In this document: positions 32,538 through 41,602 of the stretch, piece after piece
Layout of the letters: every line of letters starts with the position of its first letter
Position numbering within the stretch: the stretch's first letter is position 1
Assembly: GCA_945882095.1 (NCBI GenBank)
Contig: CAMCWF010000002.1
Span: forward strand, 124,001 to 188,000
DNA length: 64,000 nucleotides
Direction: 5' to 3'
Source: Chryseobacterium gleum
GTDB lineage: Bacteria; Bacteroidota; Bacteroidia; Flavobacteriales_D; Crocinitomicaceae
The notes under the pieces: model-generated
The model's database searches: none
Seen by the model: only the letters and a program-made list of their open reading frames with translations
What the model was told of the DNA's origin: nothing
Program-made: the position numbers and the translations under genes

Positions 32538-33918
32538 AATTTACCTCAACCGCGCCAATGTCCGGCGGATTGTTTCTCGTAATACCAAAATAATCCAGTG
32601 ACGTAGTAGAAAAAACGCCATTGTCATTTAAGACAGAGTTGGGTTGAAAGATAAAATCTCCTTGCGAAAGGTCAACAAACATTGGGTCCTGATTCCAAAA
32701 AATACTTGTGTAAAAAGGATCGTTGAAAGTTGTACTGCTCTTTATCAAATTATGGGTGAAGTTAAAATTCAAGGTCACCCCGGCCATTTGTAAGGTATCC
32801 AAAGCAAATTCATCCTCAAGGTTCCCGTAAATCACGCAATTGGAAAGCGTTCCTTCGTTGATTGAGCCAACATTGGTTACCCCTGTAAATCCATTGTTGT
32901 AATAGTTGCTAATGCCCACAGCAGGGACTTGAGCACTTCCATAACCTAACAAATCGCAGTGATTGAAGTTAAAATCGCCGCCTTCCAATACCAAAAGTGC
33001 ATGGCTTTGGTTTTTAGAAATTATACAATTTTCAGCCTTAACCTTGGCTCCTGAATAAATAAAAACGCCATAACGAGAAACATTAAATATTTTGGTGTTT
33101 TGAATTTGAAGGGTATAACCCATATTGGAAGGGTCCTCCCCAAATAAGTGAACACCCACGGTTCCATTTTTTATAATTCCATAATCAATAGACGATGGCA
33201 AGGCCTGGTGAAAGTAAATGCCATAATATTGTCCTGCAACGTCATCGTACATTGCTTCCAATCGGTCACCTTGAAAGACAACCTCATTCCCTAAGGTTCC
33301 ATTCACATTCAGACTGCCTTTATAGACATATAGAATAGAATTTTTATGCAAATGTATTTTTGTTCCCGCTTGAATCGTGAGGCTTTTAGAGGAATCAACG
33401 GCAGCATAACCATAAATCACATGAGGCTTGTCGTTTGGCCATATTCCCTCGTTCAAATCTTTGTAATGAAAATACGCATCTTGTCCCCAAACGGTTAACT
33501 TGACATATTGATCCACACCATTGGTTCTAAAACGAATGGAATCCTCCACAATCATCGGTAAAGTTTGGTTGTTGGGGTCTAAAGTGACTTCAACAAAATT
33601 AAAAAGACTGTCCTTTCCCGCCAGTTCTATATCCTTTAAATAGATGCCTTTTACGCCATCCAAATTAAACCTAAAGTGAGAGTTTTGTCCTCCCATTAAT
33701 TCTACCTCCTCAATGTTTATTGTGCGGTTACTGGGATTGTAAATCTTGAATTGTTGGGTAGTGGAGCCAATGGTTGTAAAAACCGTATCAAAAACCAAGG
33801 TGTCTACTGAAAAAGTAAGGTGCTCCTTGGAAAACGCACTGAATTTTTTACAACTGCTGTTAACGAGTAGGGTGGAAAGCAATAAAGCGAAAAGTGAAAT
33901 TTTGAAATATTTTTTCAT
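32536..33918 (-). CDS. right-handed beta-helix lipoprotein
   Basis: A 460-residue lipoprotein: the signal ends LLVNSSCKK with a lipobox Cys at 23. The first part (FDTVFTTIGSTTQQFKIYNPSNRTINIEEVEL) resembles an Ig-like DUF1573-type strand set. The C-terminal two thirds look like a parallel beta-helix: LTIQAGTKIHLHKNSILYVYKGSLNVNGT, IQNTKIFNVSRYGVFIYSGAKVKAENCIISKN, LSNCVIYGN. It ends DIGAVEVN, typical of such surface proteins. Function is unknown; an adhesin or polysaccharide-binding role is possible. Confidence 0.8.
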   Translation of the reverse strand: MKKYFKISLFALLLSTLLVNSSCKKFSAFSKEHLTFSVDTLVFDTVFTTIGSTTQQFKIYNPSNRTINIEEVELMGGQNSHFRFNLDGVKGIYLKDIELAGKDSLFNFVEVTLDPNNQTLPMIVEDSIRFRTNGVDQYVKLTVWGQDAYFHYKDLNEGIWPNDKPHVIYGYAAVDSSKSLTIQAGTKIHLHKNSILYVYKGSLNVNGTLGNEVVFQGDRLEAMYDDVAGQYYGIYFHQALPSSIDYGIIKNGTVGVHLFGEDPSNMGYTLQIQNTKIFNVSRYGVFIYSGAKVKAENCIISKNQSHALLVLEGGDFNFNHCDLLGYGSAQVPAVGISNYYNNGFTGVTNVGSINEGTLSNCVIYGNLEDEFALDTLQMAGVTLNFNFTHNLIKSSTTFNDPFYTSIFWNQDPMFVDLSQGDFIFQPNSVLNDNGVFSTTSLDYFGITRNNPPDIGAVEVN

Positions 33919-34043
33919 CGGCTGGCTAACGTGTAAAGCTAAAGATTATTTAATTAAGGACAATGCGGATGTTTATTCATATTTTAGATATAGAATTGAA
34001 CCCTTTTCCTAGATGGATGTATACGAGAAAAAAAATGTTAAAA

Positions 34044-35165
34044 ATGAAAGCACTTATTGGCTTGTTTTTCCTTCTTTCGTTTCAAATCAACGCCCAGCCG
34101 CCACAAATTTCGACCAATAATGCCCCACTTAACGGGACCTTTAACCAACTCTTAGAGGTAAATATGGATTCCTTGCAATTCCGTGAGGAAATCAATCCTT
34201 CAGATGATGCCAATGAGAAATTGGAAATAAGGAACTTGGAAAAAGATATAAACGACTATAAAACGATTCGAACGCAAACGAAATCAAATGCCTATGCGCG
34301 AAGTCCCTCCGAAGGAGCGCAACGGTTGTTAGATAAAAATGTACAAGAAATACAAACCATTGCGCCTGAAAGCATTGAAGCAGATATTTTATACTACGAT
34401 GCAGGAAACTACAATGCGGACCGGGCAAGTGCTCTTCAATCATCCCTCGAAAAAGCCGCTGAAAATGAGGAGGCTTTAACCCTTTGGGTTGCGAATTCCT
34501 TGGTGGTTGGAGATACTACCGAAGCCTTTGCAACTTTGAAAAAAATGGAGGCGCTTAATTACATTCCGAGGGAGGTATTGTGTTATGCAAAGGACTTGTA
34601 CGCCTCCGTTCCTAAAAACGCCATACTCATTACCCATGGAAAATGGGATACCTATGGCTTTGTGTATGAACAAATGTATGGACGCGACAACCAGCAAATA
34701 CTCAATGTCTCTTTGGATTTACTTCAAAGTCCGCAATATCGAAAATTGCTAAAGCGTAATGGCCTTATGCTTCCAGAGGGAAAGCGAATTGACGTAGAAT
34801 ACTTCAAGGCACTGTGTGAAATCAATGACGAGAGACAATTTGCATTTTCTATGACCATACCAAAGGAATACCTAGTGTCCTTTGCGAAGCAAATGATTCC
34901 CAATGGGTTGGTATTTCTCTATCCCTCATCAAATGAAGTCGACCAGGTTGTAGCCAACAATGAAGCTTACCTCGATTCCTTCTTGTTCATGGATTGCGGT
35001 CAAATGGAGAACAATTCCTTGGTAGGTTTGAACGCAAATTATTTACCGATGCTCATGCTTTTGGAACAGCAATATGAGAGTGACAAAGGAAGCAATGTTA
35101 AATTGACCCAAATCCAAAAACACAGGGAAAAATTAAAAAGAAGGATCGATAAATCTCCGAAATAG
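34044..35165 (+). CDS. exported TPR-like protein preceding an ECF sigma gene, unknown function
   Basis: Started at ATG 34044 (34035 is an alternative) this 373-residue protein has a signal peptide (MKALIGLFFLLSFQINAQ), so it is periplasmic or surface. A helical TPR-like stretch (RASALQSSLEKAAENEEALTLWVANSL) precedes a segment NAILITHGKWDTYGFVYEQM with LNVSLDLLQSPQYRKLL. That segment recalls the conserved 'naiLithGdnDtyp' region found in DUF2723-like and TPR proteins of Bacteroidota. The activity is unknown. It lies five bases before the sigma gene and is probably the first gene of that operon. Confidence 0.62.
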   Translation: MKALIGLFFLLSFQINAQPPQISTNNAPLNGTFNQLLEVNMDSLQFREEINPSDDANEKLEIRNLEKDINDYKTIRTQTKSNAYARSPSEGAQRLLDKNVQEIQTIAPESIEADILYYDAGNYNADRASALQSSLEKAAENEEALTLWVANSLVVGDTTEAFATLKKMEALNYIPREVLCYAKDLYASVPKNAILITHGKWDTYGFVYEQMYGRDNQQILNVSLDLLQSPQYRKLLKRNGLMLPEGKRIDVEYFKALCEINDERQFAFSMTIPKEYLVSFAKQMIPNGLVFLYPSSNEVDQVVANNEAYLDSFLFMDCGQMENNSLVGLNANYLPMLMLLEQQYESDKGSNVKLTQIQKHREKLKRRIDKSPK

Positions 35166-35170
35166 CATTC

Positions 35171-35749
35171 ATGCGAAGATTGAAAAGTAGTTTTTTAGAA
35201 TATACGGATGAAGCGCTCATGAAAGCCCTTACCCAAGGGGAGAAATCAGCGTTCGATGAATTGTATGCGAGATATTCTTCGAAATTATTTGGGTATTTTA
35301 TGAAAATGTTGTGGAACAATAGGATCAGGTCTGAAGATTTGTTACAAGATTTATTTGCCAAAATCATATCTCAACCGCACCTTTTTGATCCTTCCAGAAA
35401 TTTTAAAACGTGGGTATATGCGGTGGCGGCGAACATGTGCAAAAATGAATACAAACGTAACGAGGTAAGAAGCAACACGAGCAATGGAATTGACCAACAT
35501 TATTCTTTAAGTTCTTCCGAAGATGTAGGTAAAACGGTGGAAGAAAAAATGTTTAAAGAAGCCTTGGGACATGAATTAGACAACCTTGACCACAAACATC
35601 GGGAGGTTTTTATCTTGCGTCACATCGATGGATTGTCCATTAAAGAAATTGCTGAAGTCATCGACATCAATGAGGGAACGGTGAAATCCAGGTTGTTTTA
35701 CGCCATTAAAAAACTAGCGAACGAATTAAAAATGTTTGAAATATCATAA
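35171..35749 (+). CDS. ECF RNA polymerase sigma factor
   Basis: A 192-residue ECF sigma factor. Region 2 is FGYFMKMLWNNRIRSEDLLQDLFAKI with NFKTWVYAVAANMCKNEYKRN; region 4 is LDHKHREVFILRHIDGLSIKE with helix-turn-helix IAEVIDINEGTVKSRLFYAIKK. It is a different subgroup from the sigma factor at 30843. Its stop is one base from the start of the likely membrane partner at 35751, indicating coupled expression. Confidence 0.92.
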   Translation: MRRLKSSFLEYTDEALMKALTQGEKSAFDELYARYSSKLFGYFMKMLWNNRIRSEDLLQDLFAKIISQPHLFDPSRNFKTWVYAVAANMCKNEYKRNEVRSNTSNGIDQHYSLSSSEDVGKTVEEKMFKEALGHELDNLDHKHREVFILRHIDGLSIKEIAEVIDINEGTVKSRLFYAIKKLANELKMFEIS

Positions 35750-35750
35750 T

Positions 35751-36524
35751 ATGGAAGCCCTAGAGATCATTGAAAAATACAATTCCTACGGAATGATAAC
35801 GCCCGAAGAGAAAATCGAATTGGGAGATTTTTGTCCGGATGAAGCATCCTTTGATGCCATTAAATTTCTTTTGAATCAATCGCTGGATATGCAAAAGGAG
35901 GAACCCTCTAAGCATGTCAAGGCAAACTTGGATCATTTGTTTGCAAGCCAATTTCCTGTAAAAAGCAATCCGCCTACCTACCGAAAATTGACTTTGTATG
36001 CCACCATCGGTATCGCAGCATCGTTGGGATTTATTCTGACCATGAGGATTTTCAATTTCGAGAACGTTACGCCAAAGCAATTGGCTTCTGCGGAAAAGCA
36101 AAGACCAAAAGTGGATGGCAGAAAGAAGGAGGAGTTGCCTGTAATCCCTAACAAAACAGAACCCAAACCCATGGAACAGAACCTTCCTGAAATAAAAAGG
36201 GTAGCGATGGATGAAATGAATACGGCGATGTACGATGCACCTGTGCCCACAAATGAATGGCATCCTGAAGAAGTTCATGAACCGGCCGTCGTGGAATACA
36301 AGGCAAGCGACATGGAAGATGTAAAAGCCACCTTCAAAATGGATTCTGACAACCGTTCAGATGAATTGGGTTATGAAGTAGCAACCGTCGCTCAAAAAAA
36401 TAATAAAATCAAGGCAAAAACACTGAGCGAGGTCGATGTAAAAAGTAGGAAAAACAAGAAAGAAGAAAGCCAAACCGAGGTTCAAACGGATGAAATGTTG
36501 AATGCTATTTTCGCCTTGTATTAA
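35751..36524 (+). CDS. putative anti-sigma factor, single-pass membrane protein
   Basis: A 257-residue protein (ORF-track start at 35736 is a TTG; ATG 35751 is used). Residues 1-75 are a charged cytoplasmic region (MEALEIIEKYNSYGMITPEE, LLNQSLDMQKEEPSKHVK), followed by one span (about 80-98, LTLYATIGIAASLGFILTM) and a Lys/Glu/Pro-rich extracytoplasmic tail with no recognisable domain. Position directly after an ECF sigma gene and this topology suggest an anti-sigma factor, but no zinc-binding HxxxCxxC motif is present. The last four bases (TTAA) are shared with the convergent methyltransferase stop. Confidence 0.72.
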   Translation: MEALEIIEKYNSYGMITPEEKIELGDFCPDEASFDAIKFLLNQSLDMQKEEPSKHVKANLDHLFASQFPVKSNPPTYRKLTLYATIGIAASLGFILTMRIFNFENVTPKQLASAEKQRPKVDGRKKEELPVIPNKTEPKPMEQNLPEIKRVAMDEMNTAMYDAPVPTNEWHPEEVHEPAVVEYKASDMEDVKATFKMDSDNRSDELGYEVATVAQKNNKIKAKTLSEVDVKSRKNKKEESQTEVQTDEMLNAIFALY

Positions 36525-37309
36525 TATCGAATTACGAAGTGTTGCTTTTCTTGCTCACTACGCGGAATTAAGAGGCCAAAAGAGAACAAGTCGAGGGTCA
36601 CATGAAATTCAGTTTGTTTTATGCATTCTTTCCAAGCATCGAACATAGAATCACTCCAGCGGATGTCGTCCAAAACAATGACCGTTTGGTTATGGATGAA
36701 GGGACGAAGTTTTGAAAGGTAGTGCAGCATTGCCTTCCCATCGTGATGCCCGTCAATGAAAATTAAATCATATTTCTTCGCCAAATGGGTATCAATAAAG
36801 CCATCAAATGTGGCATGGTAAAAGTGAATGTTTTCTTTATTTTCCGAGAAGCCATTGATGTTGTTTTTTGCAAACTCACAAATGTCGTTATTTGCTTCCA
36901 CGGTATCGATTTTAGCCTTTGAATTTCCTAAATGCATGCTCAATGTCCCCACGCCAAGGGATGTGCCGAATTCCAAGATGTTTTTTGGTTGATAATGTTT
37001 GGAAATCGCATATAAGAGCCTTCCGTTCCTTTTTGAAGTTGCACTTTGTAAATAGATTTCCCGAATGCTTCTGTTTATACCCAAACGTTTTGATCCGGCC
37101 CCAAAATCCTGAAAAGCGATTTGTTGGGTGTTGTTTTTTAGCGATGTTCTGTACCCATGTAACAAAGCTTGATGACTTGGCAAACATTGGGTTACAAGTA
37201 CTTTTGAGGCAAATTCGTAGACGAAAGGAGAATGAATGCGGTATCTTCCTTTGGCTTCTAGTTGATATTTTATAAATTCGAACGCTAAATTCACCCTACA
37301 AAGTAACAT
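36521..37309 (-). CDS. class I SAM-dependent O-methyltransferase-like protein
   Basis: Trimmed to ATG 37309 (MLLCRVNLAFEFIKYQLEAKG) the protein is 262 residues. The methyltransferase core has motif I NILEFGTSLGVGTLSMHLG, an acidic strand end in DTVEANNDICEFA, and YDLIFIDGHHDGKAMLHYL (a DGxH motif of the Methyltransf_24/O-methyltransferase type), then VIVLDDIRWSDSM. The substrate is unknown. The ORF-track start at 37447 would overlap the divergent DUF4301 gene and is rejected. Its start codon is only 11 bases from that gene's start. Confidence 0.82.
   Translation of the reverse strand: MLLCRVNLAFEFIKYQLEAKGRYRIHSPFVYEFASKVLVTQCLPSHQALLHGYRTSLKNNTQQIAFQDFGAGSKRLGINRSIREIYLQSATSKRNGRLLYAISKHYQPKNILEFGTSLGVGTLSMHLGNSKAKIDTVEANNDICEFAKNNINGFSENKENIHFYHATFDGFIDTHLAKKYDLIFIDGHHDGKAMLHYLSKLRPFIHNQTVIVLDDIRWSDSMFDAWKECIKQTEFHVTLDLFSFGLLIPRSEQEKQHFVIRY
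37250..37280 (+). promoter_or_regulatory. promoter of the DUF4301 gene inside the methyltransferase gene
   Basis: TTTG at 37250-37253, a 19-nt spacer and TAAATTCG at 37273-37280 (one mismatch). It lies entirely within the opposite-strand methyltransferase coding region and would give a leader of about 35 nt. Confidence 0.55.
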
Positions 37310-37320
37310 TTTTCTACCGA

Positions 37321-38703
37321 ATGAAATCCCAAATTTTACAAGCAATCGATGAACAAAGAAAATTGGTTTTTCAAGACGTTGCAGAACTACAAATTGAAGG
37401 TCCTTGTCTTTCGGGACATGGCATCTATGTGTGGACCCCAGAAACATTACAATTCCACCAATCCCTTTTCAAAGAATTCAACGGAAAGTTGACATTTTTT
37501 ATCCCTTCCTCCGGTTCTGGCTCTAGAATGTTTGCTTTCTTACAACAATATTTGCGAAATCCAAGCAATGAAAGTTTACCTGAGATTGAGCGGTTTTTTA
37601 AGCACTTGTCAGAATTCGCCTTTTACGATGTCATAAGTAAGGACTGGAAACATCAATTGGAAACCTCACGAGTTGACCCCCTTGCTTTTCTAACGTATTT
37701 AATGGAACCCGAAGGACTTAATTTTTCCAATTTACCGAAGGCAATATTTCCGTTCCACCGCACTTCACAAGGCATTCAAACGCCAATTGAAGGGCACCTA
37801 AGACAAGGAGATGGGTTTGAGAAAGCAAATATTGCGTATCATTTTACCATTCAACATGGATTTGAGTCCCTAATTCGAGAGATCATAGGAAGTCACGACT
37901 CCCATATTCAATTTTCATATCAATCGCTGGCTTCTGATGCTTTTGTATTCAATGATTCTCAAGAGGCCATGGTGGATGCTTCAGGGGAATTGATTCGTCG
38001 GCCAGCTGGCCATGGCGCTTTGCTTGAGAACCTTAATCATTTGGATTCGGACATGATTTTGGTAAAAAACATTGACAACATTCAATGCCATGCTGAACAG
38101 GACTTGTCGCTAGACATTTGGTCGGGACTGTGCGGATTGATGTTGGAAATTCAGTCGCAATTTAAAGCTGTATTGGCGACGAAGGACATAGGTTTACTGG
38201 AGGTTTTGAATCAGAAATACAACGTTTTCTCCCAAAGTCAATTGGAAGAAAATACCTCTTGGGAAGCATTGCAATTGCTTTTAAACCGTCCTTTGCGAAT
38301 CTGTGGCATGGTACTGAATGAAGGCCAGCCCGGAGGTGGACCGTTTTGGGTGAACCACAATGGGGTGAGTTCGAAGCAAATCATTGAAAAGTCTCAGCTT
38401 ACGTCATCGGCTCATTTTTCATGTTTATTGAACAGCACCCATTTTAACCCCGTAATGATGGTGGTTTGCACGAGAGATTTATCAGGTGAAACCCTTGACC
38501 TCGAGAATTTTGTTAGAAAAGACTTAGGCATCATTGTCCAAAAAAATCATTTTGGTGAGCACATTAAATATGTTGAAAAACCAGGGTTATGGAACGGTGG
38601 GATGTATGATTGGAATTCTGTATTTGTTGAAATTCCTTCCGCTGTATTCAGTCCCGTTAAAAATGTAATGGATCTCCTTAACCCAGTGCATGCAGGGAAT
38701 TAG
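37321..38703 (+). CDS. DUF4301 family protein
   Basis: A 460-residue cytosolic protein of a Bacteroidota-typical family of unknown function. Recognisable segments are FIPSSGSGSRMFAFLQ (a P-x-SGxxxRMF loop that looks nucleotide- or phosphate-binding), IERFFKHLSEFAFYD, FHRTSQGIQTPIEGHLRQG, RPAGHGALLENLNHLDSD (the RPGGHGAL-like motif), NIDNIQ and NEGQPGGGPFWV. These recall sugar-nucleotidyltransferase-like folds, but no activity is established. The family-wide motifs are intact and the length is near 500 residues as expected. Confidence 0.82.
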   Translation: MKSQILQAIDEQRKLVFQDVAELQIEGPCLSGHGIYVWTPETLQFHQSLFKEFNGKLTFFIPSSGSGSRMFAFLQQYLRNPSNESLPEIERFFKHLSEFAFYDVISKDWKHQLETSRVDPLAFLTYLMEPEGLNFSNLPKAIFPFHRTSQGIQTPIEGHLRQGDGFEKANIAYHFTIQHGFESLIREIIGSHDSHIQFSYQSLASDAFVFNDSQEAMVDASGELIRRPAGHGALLENLNHLDSDMILVKNIDNIQCHAEQDLSLDIWSGLCGLMLEIQSQFKAVLATKDIGLLEVLNQKYNVFSQSQLEENTSWEALQLLLNRPLRICGMVLNEGQPGGGPFWVNHNGVSSKQIIEKSQLTSSAHFSCLLNSTHFNPVMMVVCTRDLSGETLDLENFVRKDLGIIVQKNHFGEHIKYVEKPGLWNGGMYDWNSVFVEIPSAVFSPVKNVMDLLNPVHAGN

Positions 38704-38779
38704 CATTGTTGTCTCAATAACTAAAGTATCTCTATAAGTCGCCCAATTTGTCTTTTTTCTTGCTTAATTTTACTTCACG

Positions 38780-40993
38780 ATGAAATTTCTTGTAAGAAAG
38801 CTGGTTTTTTTTTTGCTGATCTTCCTACCTGTACATGGATGGTCGCAATTTCAATTTGATTTTAACGATTCGATTCCTGTGGTTAAATTGGGGAATACAC
38901 TTGAAAACCCATGGGCAGGGGGGTTAAATTACCCGCAATTTACCGACCTTGATTATGATTTCGATGGAGATTTAGACTTGATGGTTTTTGACCGAAGCAA
39001 TGACCAGATTCGTGTTTTTCGCAACGATCTTATTGTTGGGGTTCGTTCCTACCATTTTGATCCATACGCTGAATACAAATTCCCTTCTGATGTACGTTAC
39101 CGAGCCTTTTGTTATGATTATGACTTGGATGGTAAAAAGGACTTGTTTACGTATGGAATTGGAGGGATCAAAGCGTATCGCAACGTAGGAAATGGTGCCG
39201 TAGGTCTTCAGTGGGCACTCGCGAAGAACTTAATCTACTCAAACTACAATGGTACTTTTATGGGACTGTATGTCAGTTCTGCGGATGTGCCAGCTTTGGT
39301 GGATGTTGACGGAGATAATGATATGGATATCCTCACTTTTTCAATCTCAGGAGACCATGTTGAATACCATAAAAATATCTCCCAAGAACTGTATGGTCAC
39401 GCAGACAGTTTGGTATTCGTATTGAAAAACAAATGTTGGGGTGGGTTTCGTGAAGATGTAACTTCCAATGCAATCACACTCTTTGACAATTCATCCGTTT
39501 GCACTGGATCCAATGTGCCTAACCCTGAATTCCCAACGCATCCATCGCCCGAGGAAAAAGCGCATACAGGGTCAACCCTTTTAGCATTCGATATTGACAA
39601 CAGTGGTGTTCTCGATGCGGTAATTGGCGATGTATCGCATTCAAATTTAACTTTACTTATCAACGGAGGGGCCTTACCAAATGCCAATTCTCAGATGATA
39701 TCAACGAATGCCTCCTTTCCTTCAAATTCGATTGCCGCAAATCTGCAAATTTTTCCTGCGGCCTATTACTTGGATGTAGACTTTGATGGAAAAAAAGACA
39801 TCGTTGTGAGCCCAAATGCCAGGGGAACTTCGGAAAATGAGTCAAGTGCATGGAAATATAAAAACCAAGGAACGGTTGCAAATCCTGTTTTCATTCATCA
39901 AACCAATGCATTTTTACAGGAAGAGATGATTGAACATGGCATTGGCAGTGTTCCTGTTTTTGCAGATGTTACGAATGACGGTTTACCTGACCTCTTTGTT
40001 TCAAACTATTTTGCATATAAACCAACGCTGCAAAAGGAGACCCGGATAGCTTACTACAAAAACACAGGAACCTTGAACGCACCTGTTTATACTTTTATAG
40101 ATGATGATTTCTTGAATTTAAGTCAACAAAATCTCGGATTTAGAATGATTCCAACATTTGGAGACCTCACGGGTGACGGTAAGCCTGAATTGTTGATTGG
40201 ATTGGAAAACGGTTCAATTTTATATTTTCAAAATACAACGATGGGAAGTTCTCCAACCTTTTCCGCAAGTCAATCCAATTATGCGGGGATACAAATTGGA
40301 CAATATGCAGCGCCACAGCTTTTTGATTTAAATAAAGATGGGCTTTTGGATTTGGTGGTGGGAGAAAAAACAGGGAAACTTTTGTATTTCCAGAATGCAG
40401 GAACGTCGAGCACTCCTGTTTTTACGCAAGTTTCAGCTTTGTTGGGAGGAATAGACATTGAAACGGCGACACCAGATGGTTTTCCTCAACCACATTTTTT
40501 TACGCATTTAGATACGACGTATTTAATGGTTGGTGGATACGATGGTAAAATTAGGTTTTATGACAGCATCGATGTTAATCCTTTGGGAAATTACCACCTT
40601 CGTTCTTTTCCATTTTTAGGATTACAAGTGGGTGCTTTTTCTGCTGTATTTGTTGCGGACATCGACAATGATTCGCAATTGGATTTATATGTTGGACAAG
40701 ATTTGGGGGGGGTGTTTCGCTTGGAGCATAAAACAGGCGCGAACCTGGGAATTTTTGAAAATCAATCTGTTACCTTGGAGTTGTTTCCAAATCCTTTGTT
40801 TGATGGCATCCTTACGGTTCGGTCTACCCAAAACATTGGATGGGTGACAGTTTACGATGTCTATGGAAAATTGAAAAAGGAAATCCAAAGCGACACGATG
40901 TTGTTAGACATTGACCTTTCGGATTTGGAGAAAGGGGTTTATTTCTTGAGGACATCGAATGGAAAATCCCTCCATCGTTTCGTGAAATTGTAG
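38780..40993 (+). CDS. FG-GAP/VCBS-repeat exported protein with T9SS type A sorting domain
   Basis: A 737-residue exported protein with signal peptide about 1-22 (ending GWSQ). Calcium-type FG-GAP/VCBS repeats are plain: DLDYDFDGDLDLMVFD, YDLDGKKDLFTYG, DVDGDNDMDILTF, DVDFDGKKDIVVS, LNKDGLLDLVVGE and DIDNDSQLDLYVG. These suggest an integrin-like beta propeller. The last about 75 residues (LELFPNPLFDGILTV, VYDVYGKLKKE, LEKGVYFLRT) are a type A sorting domain. A T10 run lies in the signal-peptide codons (38805-38814) and a G8 run at 40705-40712. It ends flush against the convergent FAH-family gene. Confidence 0.88.
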   Translation: MKFLVRKLVFFLLIFLPVHGWSQFQFDFNDSIPVVKLGNTLENPWAGGLNYPQFTDLDYDFDGDLDLMVFDRSNDQIRVFRNDLIVGVRSYHFDPYAEYKFPSDVRYRAFCYDYDLDGKKDLFTYGIGGIKAYRNVGNGAVGLQWALAKNLIYSNYNGTFMGLYVSSADVPALVDVDGDNDMDILTFSISGDHVEYHKNISQELYGHADSLVFVLKNKCWGGFREDVTSNAITLFDNSSVCTGSNVPNPEFPTHPSPEEKAHTGSTLLAFDIDNSGVLDAVIGDVSHSNLTLLINGGALPNANSQMISTNASFPSNSIAANLQIFPAAYYLDVDFDGKKDIVVSPNARGTSENESSAWKYKNQGTVANPVFIHQTNAFLQEEMIEHGIGSVPVFADVTNDGLPDLFVSNYFAYKPTLQKETRIAYYKNTGTLNAPVYTFIDDDFLNLSQQNLGFRMIPTFGDLTGDGKPELLIGLENGSILYFQNTTMGSSPTFSASQSNYAGIQIGQYAAPQLFDLNKDGLLDLVVGEKTGKLLYFQNAGTSSTPVFTQVSALLGGIDIETATPDGFPQPHFFTHLDTTYLMVGGYDGKIRFYDSIDVNPLGNYHLRSFPFLGLQVGAFSAVFVADIDNDSQLDLYVGQDLGGVFRLEHKTGANLGIFENQSVTLELFPNPLFDGILTVRSTQNIGWVTVYDVYGKLKKEIQSDTMLLDIDLSDLEKGVYFLRTSNGKSLHRFVKL

Positions 40994-41602
40994 TTATTTG
41001 ATGTTTACTTCAAACATCGTATGTCCATTTAACGTTCCTACCAAGGTATCACCAATTTGAATTGGAGCTACACCGGCTGGAGTCCCTGTAAAAATCAAAT
41101 CCCCCGTTTTTAAAGTAAAGAATTTTGAGGCGTAAGCTATGATTTGATTCACATTGAAAATCATATCTTTTGTAAGGCCAACTTGTCTTTTTTCTTTGTT
41201 TTGGAAAAATTCAAAGGTGAGCGCTTCCCAAGGATGTTCTTCTAAGGATAACCATAGATTGGAAAGTACCGCGCTGTGGTCAAATGCTTTTGAGATTTCC
41301 CATGGCGCACCCTTTTGTTTACATTCGTCTTGCAGGTCTCGGGCCGTGAAATCGATGCCTAAACTGACAGATGAATAGTATTTGTGAGCAAATTTTTCAT
41401 CGATGTGTTTTCCTACTTTATCAATTTTTATGACCAGTTCACATTCAAAATGAATGTTATTAGAGAAAGATGGGTAATAAAAATCAGGTTCACGCAGCAA
41501 CGCTGTATCTGGTTTAAGAAAAAGCAAGGGAACAGAGGCAATGTCCGCATTCATTTCTTTCGCGTGCGCTGAAAAGTTTCTGCCTACACAGATGATTTTC
41601 AT
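40994..41602 (-). CDS. fumarylacetoacetate hydrolase family protein
   Basis: A 202-residue FAH-fold enzyme, the short FAHD1/acylpyruvase-like form. Motifs are IICVGRNFSAHAKEMN, NNIHFECELVIKI (metal-binding Glu pair), GIDFTARDLQDECKQKGAPWEISKAFD (substrate loop and metal Asp region) and FTGTPAGVAPIQIGD. Family activities include acylpyruvate hydrolysis and oxaloacetate decarboxylation; the exact substrate is unknown. Its ATG overlaps the exonuclease stop by four bases. Confidence 0.9.
   Translation of the reverse strand: MKIICVGRNFSAHAKEMNADIASVPLLFLKPDTALLREPDFYYPSFSNNIHFECELVIKIDKVGKHIDEKFAHKYYSSVSLGIDFTARDLQDECKQKGAPWEISKAFDHSAVLSNLWLSLEEHPWEALTFEFFQNKEKRQVGLTKDMIFNVNQIIAYASKFFTLKTGDLIFTGTPAGVAPIQIGDTLVGTLNGHTMFEVNIK

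Noticed and set aside
35760-36278. 172-residue minus-strand ORF opposite the anti-sigma-like gene
   Set aside because: Cys/His/Arg-rich shadow translation with no motif; the plus-strand gene is in an operon with a sigma factor.
36521-37447. long ORF-track form of the methyltransferase
   Set aside because: The first 46 residues would run into the opposite-strand DUF4301 gene and match nothing; ATG 37309 gives the family start.
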